Positions 1-7,172 of a stretch of DNA of 20,106 bases are shown one piece after another (position 1 is the stretch's first letter; the number at the start of each line of letters is the position of its first letter). Source of the stretch: DASVXQ01 sp036392615. GTDB taxonomy: Bacteria > Actinomycetota > CALGFH01. The notes beneath the pieces are model-generated. The model was not told the origin of the DNA, made no database searches, and saw nothing but the letters and a program-made list of their open reading frames with translations. Made by a program: the position numbers and the translations under genes. The stretch spans positions 1 to 20,106 of the forward strand of contig DASVXQ010000073.1 of assembly GCA_036392615.1 (NCBI GenBank). Reading direction: 5' to 3'.

Positions 1-991
1 CGCCGGCGGCCCACGCCGGCCGGCGCGCGCGCGGCAGGGCGAGCAGCAGCGCGGCCAGGCAGACGGCCATGGCGATGGTGCTGAGCGCCGCGTACAGCAC
101 CACCGCCGGGCCGCGGGCCTCGACCAGCGCCGCCACCTGCCGGTCGAGGTGGCCGACGAAGCCGAGCGGGTCGGAGTTCGGCAGCGAGCGGATCGGGGCG
201 CCCTGGGTTCCGCTGGCCGACCCGGTCAGGCCGGTCAGGGTGGGGCGCACGTCCTGGTACGCCACCAGGCCGTCGCGGCGGGTCGAATCCGAGGTCGCCA
301 CCCCGCCCGGCAGCCTGGCGCCGAGGAACTCCAGCAGCGGGGCCGTGCGCGCCCGGCCGGGCGGCGGCTCGAGCCCGACCACCAGCACGCGCGGCCGGCC
401 GCCGCCCGGCGACGGCGACTCGAGCCTCCCGAGGACGCGGCCCAGCCCCCACGCGTCCGCCACGCCCACGACCAGCAGCTGCCCGGGCACGGTCAGCAGC
501 GCGCCGCTGGCGGGCAGCACCGCCGGCGGCGGCGGCGCGCCGGCGGCGCCGAGCGCCAGCAGCCCGGTCGCTGCCATGCCCGGCTCGGCGAGCACCCGGG
601 GGGGCGGAAGCCCGCCGAAGTCGGCGTCCGGGTTGGCCGCGCGCAGGCGGTCGGCGGCGGCGACGCCCACGTCGTCCGGCGCCTCCTCATTGACCCGCAG
701 CCCGTCGGCATGGACCTGGCGCCCGGCCGCCAGCGACAGCACCCGGTCCTCCAGCGGGACGCCGGCCGGAAGGGTGGACACCAGCCCGGCGGTCACCGGG
801 CTGCCGTGGCGGCCGGCGACGGCCGCGGCCTGGTCCCAGGTGAGCCGGCGCACCAGCACGAGCACGCCGGTCTGGGCACCGGCGAGCTGGTGGCGGTTCG
901 GCGTCGACGCGGCAGCCGGCCGCAGCGGCCACACCACCGAGGCGAGCGCGGCGACCAGCAGGACCGCACGCACGCCGCGACGGGTCCTCAT
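1..991 (-). CDS. Secreted/membrane protein, alkaline-phosphatase-like (degenerate), C-terminus missing
   Basis: The frame is open from an ATG at 991 to the left edge (330 codons, no stop), so the C-terminus is missing. Residues 1-28 form a signal peptide or anchor: Arg-rich start, hydrophobic core, Ala-x-Ala. The middle is Ala/Gly/Pro-rich with short beta-like hydrophobic runs (GVLVLVRRLTW near 42, LLVVGVADAW, RVLVVGLEPPP). A later TSDSTRRDGLVAYQDVRPTL stretch resembles what I recall from actinobacterial membrane proteins with an alkaline-phosphatase-like fold (STRRPG...Q..DVAPT). The last 45 residues contain one clear membrane helix followed by Arg-rich residues, so a polytopic C-terminal domain probably continues beyond the window. 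I see no convincing metal ligands, so it may be catalytically dead. The family assignment rests on memory of motif patterns; existence of the gene is much surer than its function. It is divergent from the sirtuin gene. Confidence 0.6.
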   Translation of the reverse strand, partial: MRTRRGVRAVLLVAALASVVWPLRPAAASTPNRHQLAGAQTGVLVLVRRLTWDQAAAVAGRHGSPVTAGLVSTLPAGVPLEDRVLSLAAGRQVHADGLRVNEEAPDDVGVAAADRLRAANPDADFGGLPPPRVLAEPGMAATGLLALGAAGAPPPPAVLPASGALLTVPGQLLVVGVADAWGLGRVLGRLESPSPGGGRPRVLVVGLEPPPGRARTAPLLEFLGARLPGGVATSDSTRRDGLVAYQDVRPTLTGLTGSASGTQGAPIRSLPNSDPLGFVGHLDRQVAALVEARGPAVVLYAALSTIAMAVCLAALLLALPRARRPAWAAG

Positions 992-998
992 CGCGGGG

Positions 999-1004
999 AT
1001 TCTA
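999..1004 (-). promoter_or_regulatory. -10 box for the left-edge gene, leaderless start
   Basis: TAGAAT on the minus strand matches the TATAAT consensus at five of six positions and ends 7 bases before the ATG at 991. No Shine-Dalgarno sequence lies between them. This spacing would put the transcription start at or next to the A of the ATG, so the mRNA would be leaderless, a known mode in actinobacteria. I see no good -35 box. Confidence 0.45.
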
Positions 1005-1023
1005 CTCGGACGCGCCAGAGCAC

Positions 1024-1062
1024 CGGCCATGCATCCCCTCTCTCGAGGGGATTGGGTGGCCG
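1024..1062. promoter_or_regulatory. Inverted repeat in divergent promoter region
   Basis: A perfect 8-bp dyad, ATCCCCTC (1033-1040) and GAGGGGAT (1045-1052), surrounds a 4-base spacer. An outer 6-bp pair, CGGCCA (1024-1029) and TGGCCG (1057-1062), extends it across small internal loops. It lies between the two divergent genes, just upstream of the -10 box for the left-edge gene. It could be an operator or an RNA hairpin; there is no T-run to support a terminator. Confidence 0.4.
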
Positions 1063-1106
1063 ATGGGGGACGGCGCGCAAGGCTTGGGACTACACGGACG
1101 GTCAAA

Positions 1107-1120
1107 CGCCGCATGCGGCG
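1107..1120. promoter_or_regulatory. 14-bp perfect palindrome upstream of sirtuin gene
   Basis: CGCCGCATGCGGCG is a perfect palindrome 41 bases before the sirtuin ATG. Its position suits a repressor or activator site, but GC-rich palindromes arise by chance in such DNA and no partner protein is evident. Confidence 0.25.
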
Positions 1121-1161
1121 GCGATACACGAGGGGCACGCTAGGCAAGTAGGCTGGAGGAC

Positions 1162-1944
1162 ATGGAGCGGACCTGGAAGCGGACCGGCGACGAGGTCGCC
1201 GCGGCGGCCGAGCGCCTCAGGCCGGCACGCCGCATGGTGGTCTTCACCGGGGCGGGCGTGTCGACCGACTCCGGCATCCCGGACTTCCGCTCGCCGGACG
1301 GCATCTGGCGCCGCTACGACCCGCGCCAGTTCACCTACCAGCGCTACCTGAGCGACCCCGGGGCGCGCCGCCAGTCGTGGCGGCTGCGCCGGGAGTTCCA
1401 GGCGATGCGGCCGCGGCCCAACGCGGCCCACCTGGCCTGCGTCCGACTGGCCGAGGCTGGCCGGCTCCAGGCGGTGCTGACCCAGAACATCGACGGCCTG
1501 CACGGCGACGCCGGCCTCGACCCGGAGCTGCTGTGCGAGCTGCACGGCAACGGCCGCTTCGTGGCCTGTCTCTCCTGTGGCGACCGGATGCCGATGGAGG
1601 CCGCGGTCGCCCGGGTGGACGCCGGCGAGGAGGACCCCGCCTGCCGGCGCTGCGGCGGCATCCTCAAGGCCACCACCGTGTCGTTCGGCCAGGCGCTGCC
1701 CCGGGCGGTCTGGGAGCGCGCCGAGGCGATGGCGGCAAGCTGCGACGCCTTCCTGGCGGTCGGCTCCTCGCTGGTGGTCTACCCGGCCGCCCGGCTGCCG
1801 GAGCTGGCCATACAGGTCGGCGCCACCCTGCTGATCCTCAACCGCGAGCCGACCCCGCTCGACCCGCTGGCCCACCTCACCCTGCGTGGCGAGTGCGGCG
1901 TGCTGCTGCCCGCGCTGGTCGATGCGCTGCTGGAGGCGGCGTGA
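1162..1944 (+). CDS. NAD-dependent protein deacylase, sirtuin (Sir2 family)
   Basis: This 260-residue protein has the full single-domain bacterial sirtuin layout. Motifs are GAGVS (30-34) and GIPDFRSPDGIW (38-49) for NAD binding, TQNIDGLH (107-114), the catalytic histidine H128 in ELHGNG, a zinc ribbon with C136/C139 and C161/C164, GSSLVVYPAA, and NRE near residue 218. Sirtuins remove acyl groups from lysine using NAD+, giving nicotinamide and O-acyl-ADP-ribose in the cytoplasm. The usual FGE after the zinc ribbon is FGQ here (175-177), a small variation. The ATG is supported by GGAGG at 1155-1159. The stop overlaps the GTG of the next gene, so the two are probably translated together. Substrate and acyl preference cannot be read with confidence from the sequence. 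Confidence 0.95.
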   Translation: MERTWKRTGDEVAAAAERLRPARRMVVFTGAGVSTDSGIPDFRSPDGIWRRYDPRQFTYQRYLSDPGARRQSWRLRREFQAMRPRPNAAHLACVRLAEAGRLQAVLTQNIDGLHGDAGLDPELLCELHGNGRFVACLSCGDRMPMEAAVARVDAGEEDPACRRCGGILKATTVSFGQALPRAVWERAEAMAASCDAFLAVGSSLVVYPAARLPELAIQVGATLLILNREPTPLDPLAHLTLRGECGVLLPALVDALLEAA

Positions 1945-2675
1945 GCGCCCGGCCGCGCGTCCTGGTGGTCCGCTACGAGGCGGACTGCCCGCCTGGCCTG
2001 CTGGACAGCGCGGCCGGGCTGGCCGGGGTCGAGCTCGAGGTGGTCGCCACCGACCTCGGCGAGCCGGTCCCCGGCGAGCTCGACGAGATGGCCGGCCTGG
2101 TGCTGCTGGGCGGCACCATGGACGTCTCGGACGCGCCGGACTACCCGGCGCTGGAGGCCAGCATGACGCTCACCAGGGTGGCGGCGGCGAGCGGGGTGCC
2201 GGCGCTCGGCATCTGCCTCGGCGGCCAGCTGGCCGCGCACGCGCTCGGCGGCCGCGCCTACCGGTCCCCGTGGGGCAGGGAGTACGGCTGGATCCCGCTG
2301 GCGGTCACCCGCAGTGGCCGCGCCGACCCGGTGCTGGGCATGCTCGACTCCGACGTGCGGGTGTTCTCCGCGCACCACGACGTCTTCGACCTGCCGCCCG
2401 GCGCCGACCTGCTCGCCTGGGGCGAGCAGACGCCCAACCAGGCCTTCCGGCTCGGCAGCGTGGTGGGCGTGCAGTTCCACCCCGAGGTGGACGCCGCCAT
2501 GGTCGCCTCCTGGTACGACCAGACGGACCCTCGGCCGTCCCTGCCCAGGGAGCGGGTGGTGGCCGACGCCAGGCGCTTTGCGCCGCGGGCGCGGCGGCTG
2601 CTGGACGCGTTCTGCCGGCTGGCGGCCAGCCGCGAACCGAGCCGGCCTCCGCGGTCGCGTTCGCGGTCGTCCTGA
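1941..2675 (+). CDS. Class I glutamine amidotransferase, GMP-synthase-like
   Basis: This 244-residue stand-alone GATase1 domain starts with GTG at 1941, inside the sirtuin stop (GTGA overlap), with GGAGG at 1932-1936. The complete catalytic triad is visible: nucleophile C92 in GICLGGQLAA, H180 and E182 in VGVQFHPEV. The oxyanion GGT (57-59) and an SAHHD segment (143-147) fit the COG0518 GMP-synthase-like amidotransferases. Such domains hydrolyse a gamma-glutamyl amide and may pass ammonia to a partner, or act as hydrolases on glutamyl conjugates. There is no synthetase domain, so this is not GuaA itself. The C-terminus ends in an Arg/Ser/Pro-rich tail of about 15 residues. Its coupling to the sirtuin suggests a shared process, but which one is unknown. 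The gene ends 23 bases from the convergent atpC. Confidence 0.9.
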   Translation: MSARPRVLVVRYEADCPPGLLDSAAGLAGVELEVVATDLGEPVPGELDEMAGLVLLGGTMDVSDAPDYPALEASMTLTRVAAASGVPALGICLGGQLAAHALGGRAYRSPWGREYGWIPLAVTRSGRADPVLGMLDSDVRVFSAHHDVFDLPPGADLLAWGEQTPNQAFRLGSVVGVQFHPEVDAAMVASWYDQTDPRPSLPRERVVADARRFAPRARRLLDAFCRLAASREPSRPPRSRSRSS

Positions 2676-2698
2676 GCGGCGCGCCCTCGACCCCGGGA

Positions 2699-3094
2699 TC
2701 AGCCGGAGCCGAGGCGGCGGCGGGTGTCGGCCTTGGCCTGCTCGACCCTGGCGTCGTCGAAGCGGCCGTCGTTGCGCAGCTCCTCGGCGCGGCGCTCGAA
2801 CTCGGCCGGGTCCTCGCCGCCCAGGTCGTCCTGGAGCACCGCGTGCTCGGCCAGGATGTCGACCGTGGTGCCCTCGCCCAGCTCGCCGACGTGCAGGAAG
2901 CCGCCGTCGACCACCAGCGTGGTGCGCTGCCCGCCGGCCTCGATGGTGACCGGCCCGACGTCCAGCGCCGCCAGGGTCGGCGCGTGCCCCGGCAGGATGC
3001 CGATGTCGCCGGCCACCGAGCGGGCGATCACGAAGTCGGCCTCGCCGGCCCAGACCTCCCGCTCGGGGGTCACCAGATGCAGCTCGAGCGGCAC
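2699..3094 (-). CDS. atpC: F1Fo ATP synthase epsilon subunit
   Basis: This 131-residue protein is the epsilon subunit of F1, part of the central stalk that links the c-ring to the catalytic head and can restrain ATP hydrolysis. The N-terminal beta-sandwich has the family motif GDIGILPGHAPTLAAL (29-44). The C-terminal part (about 92-131) is the helical arm, charged and Arg-rich. Translation starts at GTG 3094, preceded by a GGGGGAG sequence around the atpD stop; only 4 bases separate the two genes. It is the last gene of the atp operon and converges on the amidotransferase gene with a 23-base gap. I see no T-rich terminator there. Confidence 0.96.
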   Translation of the reverse strand: MPLELHLVTPEREVWAGEADFVIARSVAGDIGILPGHAPTLAALDVGPVTIEAGGQRTTLVVDGGFLHVGELGEGTTVDILAEHAVLQDDLGGEDPAEFERRAEELRNDGRFDDARVEQAKADTRRRLGSG

Positions 3095-3098
3095 GGCG

Positions 3099-4532
3099 CT
3101 ACTCCCCCTCGCCGCCGAGCTGCTTGGCCTTCTGCTCCGCCTCCTCGATCCCGCCGACGTTGAAGAAGGCCTGCTCGGGCAGGTCGTCGTGGTCGCCGCG
3201 GGCGAGCGCGTCGAACGAGGCGATGGTCTCCTCCAGCGGCACGGTCTTGCCCTCGACGCCGGTGAACTGCTCCGCCACGTAGAACGGCTGCGAGAGGAAC
3301 CGCTGGATCTTGCGGGCGCGGTTGACGATCGTCTTGTCCTCCTCCGAGAGCTCGTCCACGCCCAGGATCGCGATGATGTCCTGGAGGTCGTTGTAGCGCT
3401 GGAGGATCTCCTTGACCCGCTGGGCGACGCGGTAGTGCTCGTCGCCGACGATGCGCGGGTCGAGGATGCGCGAGGTCGACTGCAGCGGGTCCACCGCCGG
3501 GTAGATGCCGAGCTGGGAGATCTCGCGGCTCAGCACCGTGGTGGCGTCCAGGTGGGTGAAGGTGGTGTGCGGCGCCGGGTCGGTGATGTCGTCGGCCGGC
3601 ACGTAGATCGCCTGGAGCGAGGTGATCGAGTGGCCACGCGTCGAGGTGATGCGCTCCTGGAGCTCGCCCATCTCGTCGGCCAGGGTCGGCTGGTAGCCCA
3701 CCGCCGACGGCATGCGGCCGAGCAGGGTGGACACCTCGGAGCCCGCCTGCACGAAGCGGAAGATGTTGTCGATGAACAGCAGCACGTCCTGGTTCATCTC
3801 GTCGCGGAAGTACTCCGCCATGGTGAGCGCGGACAGGCCGACCCGGAGGCGCACGCCCGGCGGCTCGTCCATCTGGCCGAACACCAGCGCGGTCTTGGAG
3901 ATGACGCCGGACTCGGTCATCTCCACGAACAGGTCGTTGCCCTCGCGGGTGCGCTCGCCCACGCCGGCGAACACCGAAACGCCGCTGTGCTCCTCGGCGA
4001 CCCGGTGGATCATCTCCTGGATGATCACCGTCTTGCCGACGCCGGCGCCGCCGAACATGCCGATCTTGCCGCCGCGCACGTAGGGCTCGAGCAGGTCGAT
4101 GACCTTGATGCCGGTGACGAACATCTCGGTCTTGGACTCGAGCTGGTCGAAGCCTGGCGCGTGGCGGTGGATCGACCAGCGGTCGTCGCCCTTGAAGTCC
4201 GGGTCGTCCAGCGAGCGGCCGAGCGCATTGAACACGTGGCCGAGGGTCTTGGGCCCGACCGGCACGGTGATCGGCGCGCCGGTGTCGGTCACCGGGGTGC
4301 CGCGCACCACGCCGTCGGTGGGTTGCATCGAGATCGCGCGCACCATGCCCTCGCCGACGTGCTGGGCGACCTCGAGGGTGATGACGTCGGTCTGGTCGTC
4401 CAGCGTGCGCTCGAACTCGAGCGCGGTCTGGATCTCGGGCAGCTCCTCGGGTGGGAACTCGACGTCGACGACCGGGCCGATCACCCGGGCGACGCGACCC
4501 TCGCCCCGCTTGCCGTTGGATGTGTCAGCCAT
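3099..4532 (-). CDS. atpD: F1Fo ATP synthase beta subunit (catalytic)
   Basis: This 477-residue protein is the catalytic beta subunit of F1. It has the Walker A GGAGVGKT (161-168), the catalytic glutamate E193 in GERTREG (192-198), the Walker B segment DVLLFIDN (249-256), and the conserved RMPSAVGYQPTLADEMG segment after it. Length and motif spacing are normal for the family. ATG 4532 lies 6 bases after the atpG stop and has GGGAG/TAGGA upstream. It is one of only two core atp genes in this operon that start with ATG. It works as an alpha3-beta3 hexamer with AtpA around the AtpG shaft. Confidence 0.98.
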   Translation of the reverse strand: MADTSNGKRGEGRVARVIGPVVDVEFPPEELPEIQTALEFERTLDDQTDVITLEVAQHVGEGMVRAISMQPTDGVVRGTPVTDTGAPITVPVGPKTLGHVFNALGRSLDDPDFKGDDRWSIHRHAPGFDQLESKTEMFVTGIKVIDLLEPYVRGGKIGMFGGAGVGKTVIIQEMIHRVAEEHSGVSVFAGVGERTREGNDLFVEMTESGVISKTALVFGQMDEPPGVRLRVGLSALTMAEYFRDEMNQDVLLFIDNIFRFVQAGSEVSTLLGRMPSAVGYQPTLADEMGELQERITSTRGHSITSLQAIYVPADDITDPAPHTTFTHLDATTVLSREISQLGIYPAVDPLQSTSRILDPRIVGDEHYRVAQRVKEILQRYNDLQDIIAILGVDELSEEDKTIVNRARKIQRFLSQPFYVAEQFTGVEGKTVPLEETIASFDALARGDHDDLPEQAFFNVGGIEEAEQKAKQLGGEGE

Positions 4533-4538
4533 GTCGTC

Positions 4539-5423
4539 CTAGCTCCCGCTCTGGAGGGCTTCCGCGCCTCCGACGATCTCCATGATCTCCTGGGTGATTG
4601 CCGCCTGCCTGGCCTGGTTGTACTCCCGGGTGAGCGCCTCGGTGAGCTGCTCGGCGTTGTCGGTGGCCGCGCTCATCGCCCGGCGCCGCGCCGACCACTC
4701 AGAGGCGGCCGACTCCAGCATCGCCGTGAAGATCCGCGCGGCCACGTAGCGTGGCAGCAGCGCGCTCAGCACCGACTCGACGTCGGGCTCGAAGACGTAC
4801 ATCGGCAGCGGCTGCGGCGGCCGCTCCTCGCCCTCCTCGACCACCAGCGGGATCACCCGCACCGCCCTGGGCCGCTGCACCATGGCCGAGACGAAGTCGG
4901 CGTAGATCATGAAGATCTCGTCGACCTCGCGCTCCAGGAAGGCGTTCAGCACCGTGTCGGCGATCTCGCGCGCGTCGTCGTAGCGCGGCGCGTCGGACAC
5001 GCCGGTCCAGCTGTCGGTCAGCTCCCGCCGGCGGAACCGGTAGTAGCTGACGCCCTTGCGCCCGGCCACGTACATGCGCGGTTCGATGCCGTCGCCCCGC
5101 AGCCGCGCCAGCAGCTCCTCGGCGGTGCGCAGGATGTTGGCGTTGTGCGGCCCGGCGAAGCCCCGGTCGGAGGTGAGCACCACCACGGCGGCGGCGTTCA
5201 CCTCGGCGCGGCGCTCCAGCAGCGGGTGCTCCAACCCACCCTCGGTGGTGGCGATCTCCGACAGCGCGGTGGTGAGCTGGTTGGTGTACGGCCGTGACTG
5301 CTCCACGCGCTGCTGCGCGCGCACCAGCCGCGACGCGGCGATCAGCTCCTGCGCGTTGGTGATCTTCTTGGTCGACTGCACCGAGCGGATGCGCCGGCGG
5401 ATGACCCGGAGTTGCGCCGGCAT
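4539..5423 (-). CDS. atpG: F1Fo ATP synthase gamma subunit
   Basis: This 294-residue protein is the rotating central shaft of F1. The N-terminal coiled-coil helix (RRRIRSVQSTKKITNAQELIAASRL, about 10-33) and the C-terminal helix with ATDNAEQLTEALTREYNQARQAAIT (253-277) are the family signatures, and TSDRGFAGPHN (84-94) is the central motif, where GGxN is more usual than GPHN. I see no long insertion like the extra gamma loop of mycobacteria. ATG 5423 is 2 bases after the atpA stop, with AGAGGA upstream. The same reading frame is open far upstream through atpA, but homology begins exactly at this ATG. Confidence 0.96.
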   Translation of the reverse strand: MPAQLRVIRRRIRSVQSTKKITNAQELIAASRLVRAQQRVEQSRPYTNQLTTALSEIATTEGGLEHPLLERRAEVNAAAVVVLTSDRGFAGPHNANILRTAEELLARLRGDGIEPRMYVAGRKGVSYYRFRRRELTDSWTGVSDAPRYDDAREIADTVLNAFLEREVDEIFMIYADFVSAMVQRPRAVRVIPLVVEEGEERPPQPLPMYVFEPDVESVLSALLPRYVAARIFTAMLESAASEWSARRRAMSAATDNAEQLTEALTREYNQARQAAITQEIMEIVGGAEALQSGS

Positions 5424-5425
5424 GG

Positions 5426-7114
5426 TCAGGGCGTCCTCTGGGCGCCCTGACCGGCCGGGCCGCTCTTGGACTCGAACTCCTCGGGCGTGTCGCGCCGGTA
5501 GCGCCGGACCGACTCCTGGTCCTCCTCGCCCTCCTCCATCGGCTCGACGTTCTCGTCCCGCGGCTGCTCCTGGTCGCCCTCGGAGGGACGGAAGCGGCGC
5601 GCGAACTCGCTGACGGCGTCGCGCAGCTTGTTCTCGACCTCCTCGGGGAGGGTGCCCTCCTCGCGGATGTGCTGGCCGATCTCGGGGTGGTTGGCCTCCA
5701 TGAACTCGAGCAGCTCGCGCTCGAAGCGGCGCACGTCCGAGACTGGGATCTTGTCGAGGAAGCCGTTGGTGCCCGCCCAGATCGAGATGACCTGCTGCTC
5801 GATCGGCATCGGCTCGTACTGGCCCTGCTTGAGCAGCTCCACCATGCGGTTGCCGCGGTCGAGCTGGGCGCGGGAGGCGCGGTCCAGGTCGGAGGCGAAC
5901 AGCGCGAAGGCCTCCAGGGCGCGGAACTGGGCGAGGTCGATGCGCAGCGTGCCCGCCACCTGCCGCATCGCCCGGACCTGCGCGGAGCCGCCCACACGCG
6001 AGACCGAGATGCCGACGTTGATGGCCGGCCGCACGCCCGCGTTGAACAGGTCCGGCTCCAGGTAGATCTGGCCGTCGGTGATCGAGATCACGTTGGTCGG
6101 GATGTAGGCGGAGACGTCGTTGCCCTTGGTCTCGATGATCGGCAGGCCGGTGAGCGAGCCGCCGCCGAGGTCGTCGGACAGCTTGGCGCAGCGCTCCAGC
6201 AGCCGCGAGTGGAGGTAGAAGACGTCGCCCGGGTAGGCCTCGCGGCCGGCCGGGCGGCGCAGCAGCAGCGAGATCTGCCGGTACGCCTCGGCCTGCTTGG
6301 AGAGGTCGTCGAACACGATCAGCGCGTGCTCGCCCTTGTACATCCAGTGCTGCCCGATCGCCGAGCCGGCGTAGGGCGCGATGTACTTGAAGGGGCCGGG
6401 CAACGAGGCGGGCGCGTCGATCACCACGGTGTAGTCCATGGCGCCGGCGTCCTGGAGGGCCTGGACCACCTCGCGGACGGTCGAGCCCTTCTGGCCGATG
6501 GCCACGTAGATGCACTTGACCTGCCGCTCGGTGCCCCAGTGCTGCCGCTGGTTGATGATCGTGTCGAGGCACAGCGCGGTCTTGCCGGTCTTCTGGTCGC
6601 CGATGATCAGCTCGCGCTGGCCCCGCCCGATGTTGGTCATCGAGTCGATCGCCTTGATGCCGGTCTCCAGCGGCTCCTTGACCGACTGGCGCTGCACCAC
6701 CGAGGGCGCCTGGAGCTCGAGCGCGCGGCTCTCCTCGGCCTCGATGTCGCCCCTGCCGTCGACCGGCCGCCCCAGCGGGTCGATCACCCGGCCGAGGAAG
6801 CCGTCGCCGACCGGCACCGACAGCACGCGACCGGTGCGGCGCACCTCGTCGCCCTCCTCGATGCCGGAGGAGTCGCCGAAGATGATGCAGCCGATCTCGC
6901 GCAGGTCCAGGTTCAGCGCCATGCCCAGCAACCCGTTGGGGAACTCCAGCAGCTCGTTGGCCATGGCGGACGGCAGGCCCTCGACGTGGGCGATGCCGTC
7001 GCCGGTGTCGATCACCCGGCCGACCTCCTCGCGGGTGACCGTCGGCCGGAACGACTCCACATGCTTCTTGAGGGCCTCGGCGATCTCGTCGGGCCGGATG
7101 GAAAGCTCGGTCAA
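5426..7114 (-). CDS. atpA: F1Fo ATP synthase alpha subunit with long acidic C-terminal tail
   Basis: This 562-residue protein is the regulatory, nucleotide-binding alpha subunit of F1. It has GDQKTGKT (172-179, Walker A), the ALIVFDDLSKQ Walker B region (264-274), the arginine finger R373 in ISVSRVGGSAQ, and the actinobacterial N-terminus beginning ELSIRPDEI. The start is TTG at 7114; no in-frame ATG or GTG fits, and the family N-terminus begins here. The upstream purine-rich GGGGAAGGGG is a weak ribosome site. Residues about 511-562 form an acidic, low-complexity tail (many Glu, Asp, Gln, then Arg and Gly) beyond the normal alpha C-terminus. Mycobacterial alpha also has a C-terminal extension, which suppresses ATP hydrolysis; a similar role here is inference. 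Confidence 0.97.
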   Translation of the reverse strand: MTELSIRPDEIAEALKKHVESFRPTVTREEVGRVIDTGDGIAHVEGLPSAMANELLEFPNGLLGMALNLDLREIGCIIFGDSSGIEEGDEVRRTGRVLSVPVGDGFLGRVIDPLGRPVDGRGDIEAEESRALELQAPSVVQRQSVKEPLETGIKAIDSMTNIGRGQRELIIGDQKTGKTALCLDTIINQRQHWGTERQVKCIYVAIGQKGSTVREVVQALQDAGAMDYTVVIDAPASLPGPFKYIAPYAGSAIGQHWMYKGEHALIVFDDLSKQAEAYRQISLLLRRPAGREAYPGDVFYLHSRLLERCAKLSDDLGGGSLTGLPIIETKGNDVSAYIPTNVISITDGQIYLEPDLFNAGVRPAINVGISVSRVGGSAQVRAMRQVAGTLRIDLAQFRALEAFALFASDLDRASRAQLDRGNRMVELLKQGQYEPMPIEQQVISIWAGTNGFLDKIPVSDVRRFERELLEFMEANHPEIGQHIREEGTLPEEVENKLRDAVSEFARRFRPSEGDQEQPRDENVEPMEEGEEDQESVRRYRRDTPEEFESKSGPAGQGAQRTP

Positions 7115-7172
7115 GGTGTTCTCGCCCCTTCCCCTACATCACACTCATCGCTCGGCGACGGCCTCCGCGGCC

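Noticed and set aside
1162..2675. Sirtuin-based anti-phage defence system
   Set aside because: Known defence sirtuins are fused to or paired with effector or sensor proteins such as Argonaute-like or TIR-type partners. This is a plain protein-deacylase sirtuin with a metabolic amidotransferase, and no defence genes are nearby.
2676..2698. Terminator between the amidotransferase gene and atpC
   Set aside because: Only short palindromes (GGCGCGCC, CCCGGG) are present, with no stem-loop or T-run.
2724..5297. Very long open frame on the plus strand, antisense to atpC, atpD and atpG
   Set aside because: It mirrors the codon pattern of the true genes on the other strand, has His/Leu/Val/Arg-rich low-complexity sequence and no recognisable domain. 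Similar antisense open frames lie opposite atpA, atpH–atpB, araC, wecA, prfA and rho and are expected at this GC content.
4539..6572. AtpG as part of a 677-residue fusion
   Set aside because: The frame is open upstream through atpA, but homology to gamma starts exactly at ATG 5423 and the upstream part is an out-of-frame reading of atpA.
7115..7172. Mini reading frame (ATG AGT GTG ATG TAG) between atpH and atpA as a leader peptide
   Set aside because: It is four codons long without a ribosome site; chance is sufficient.
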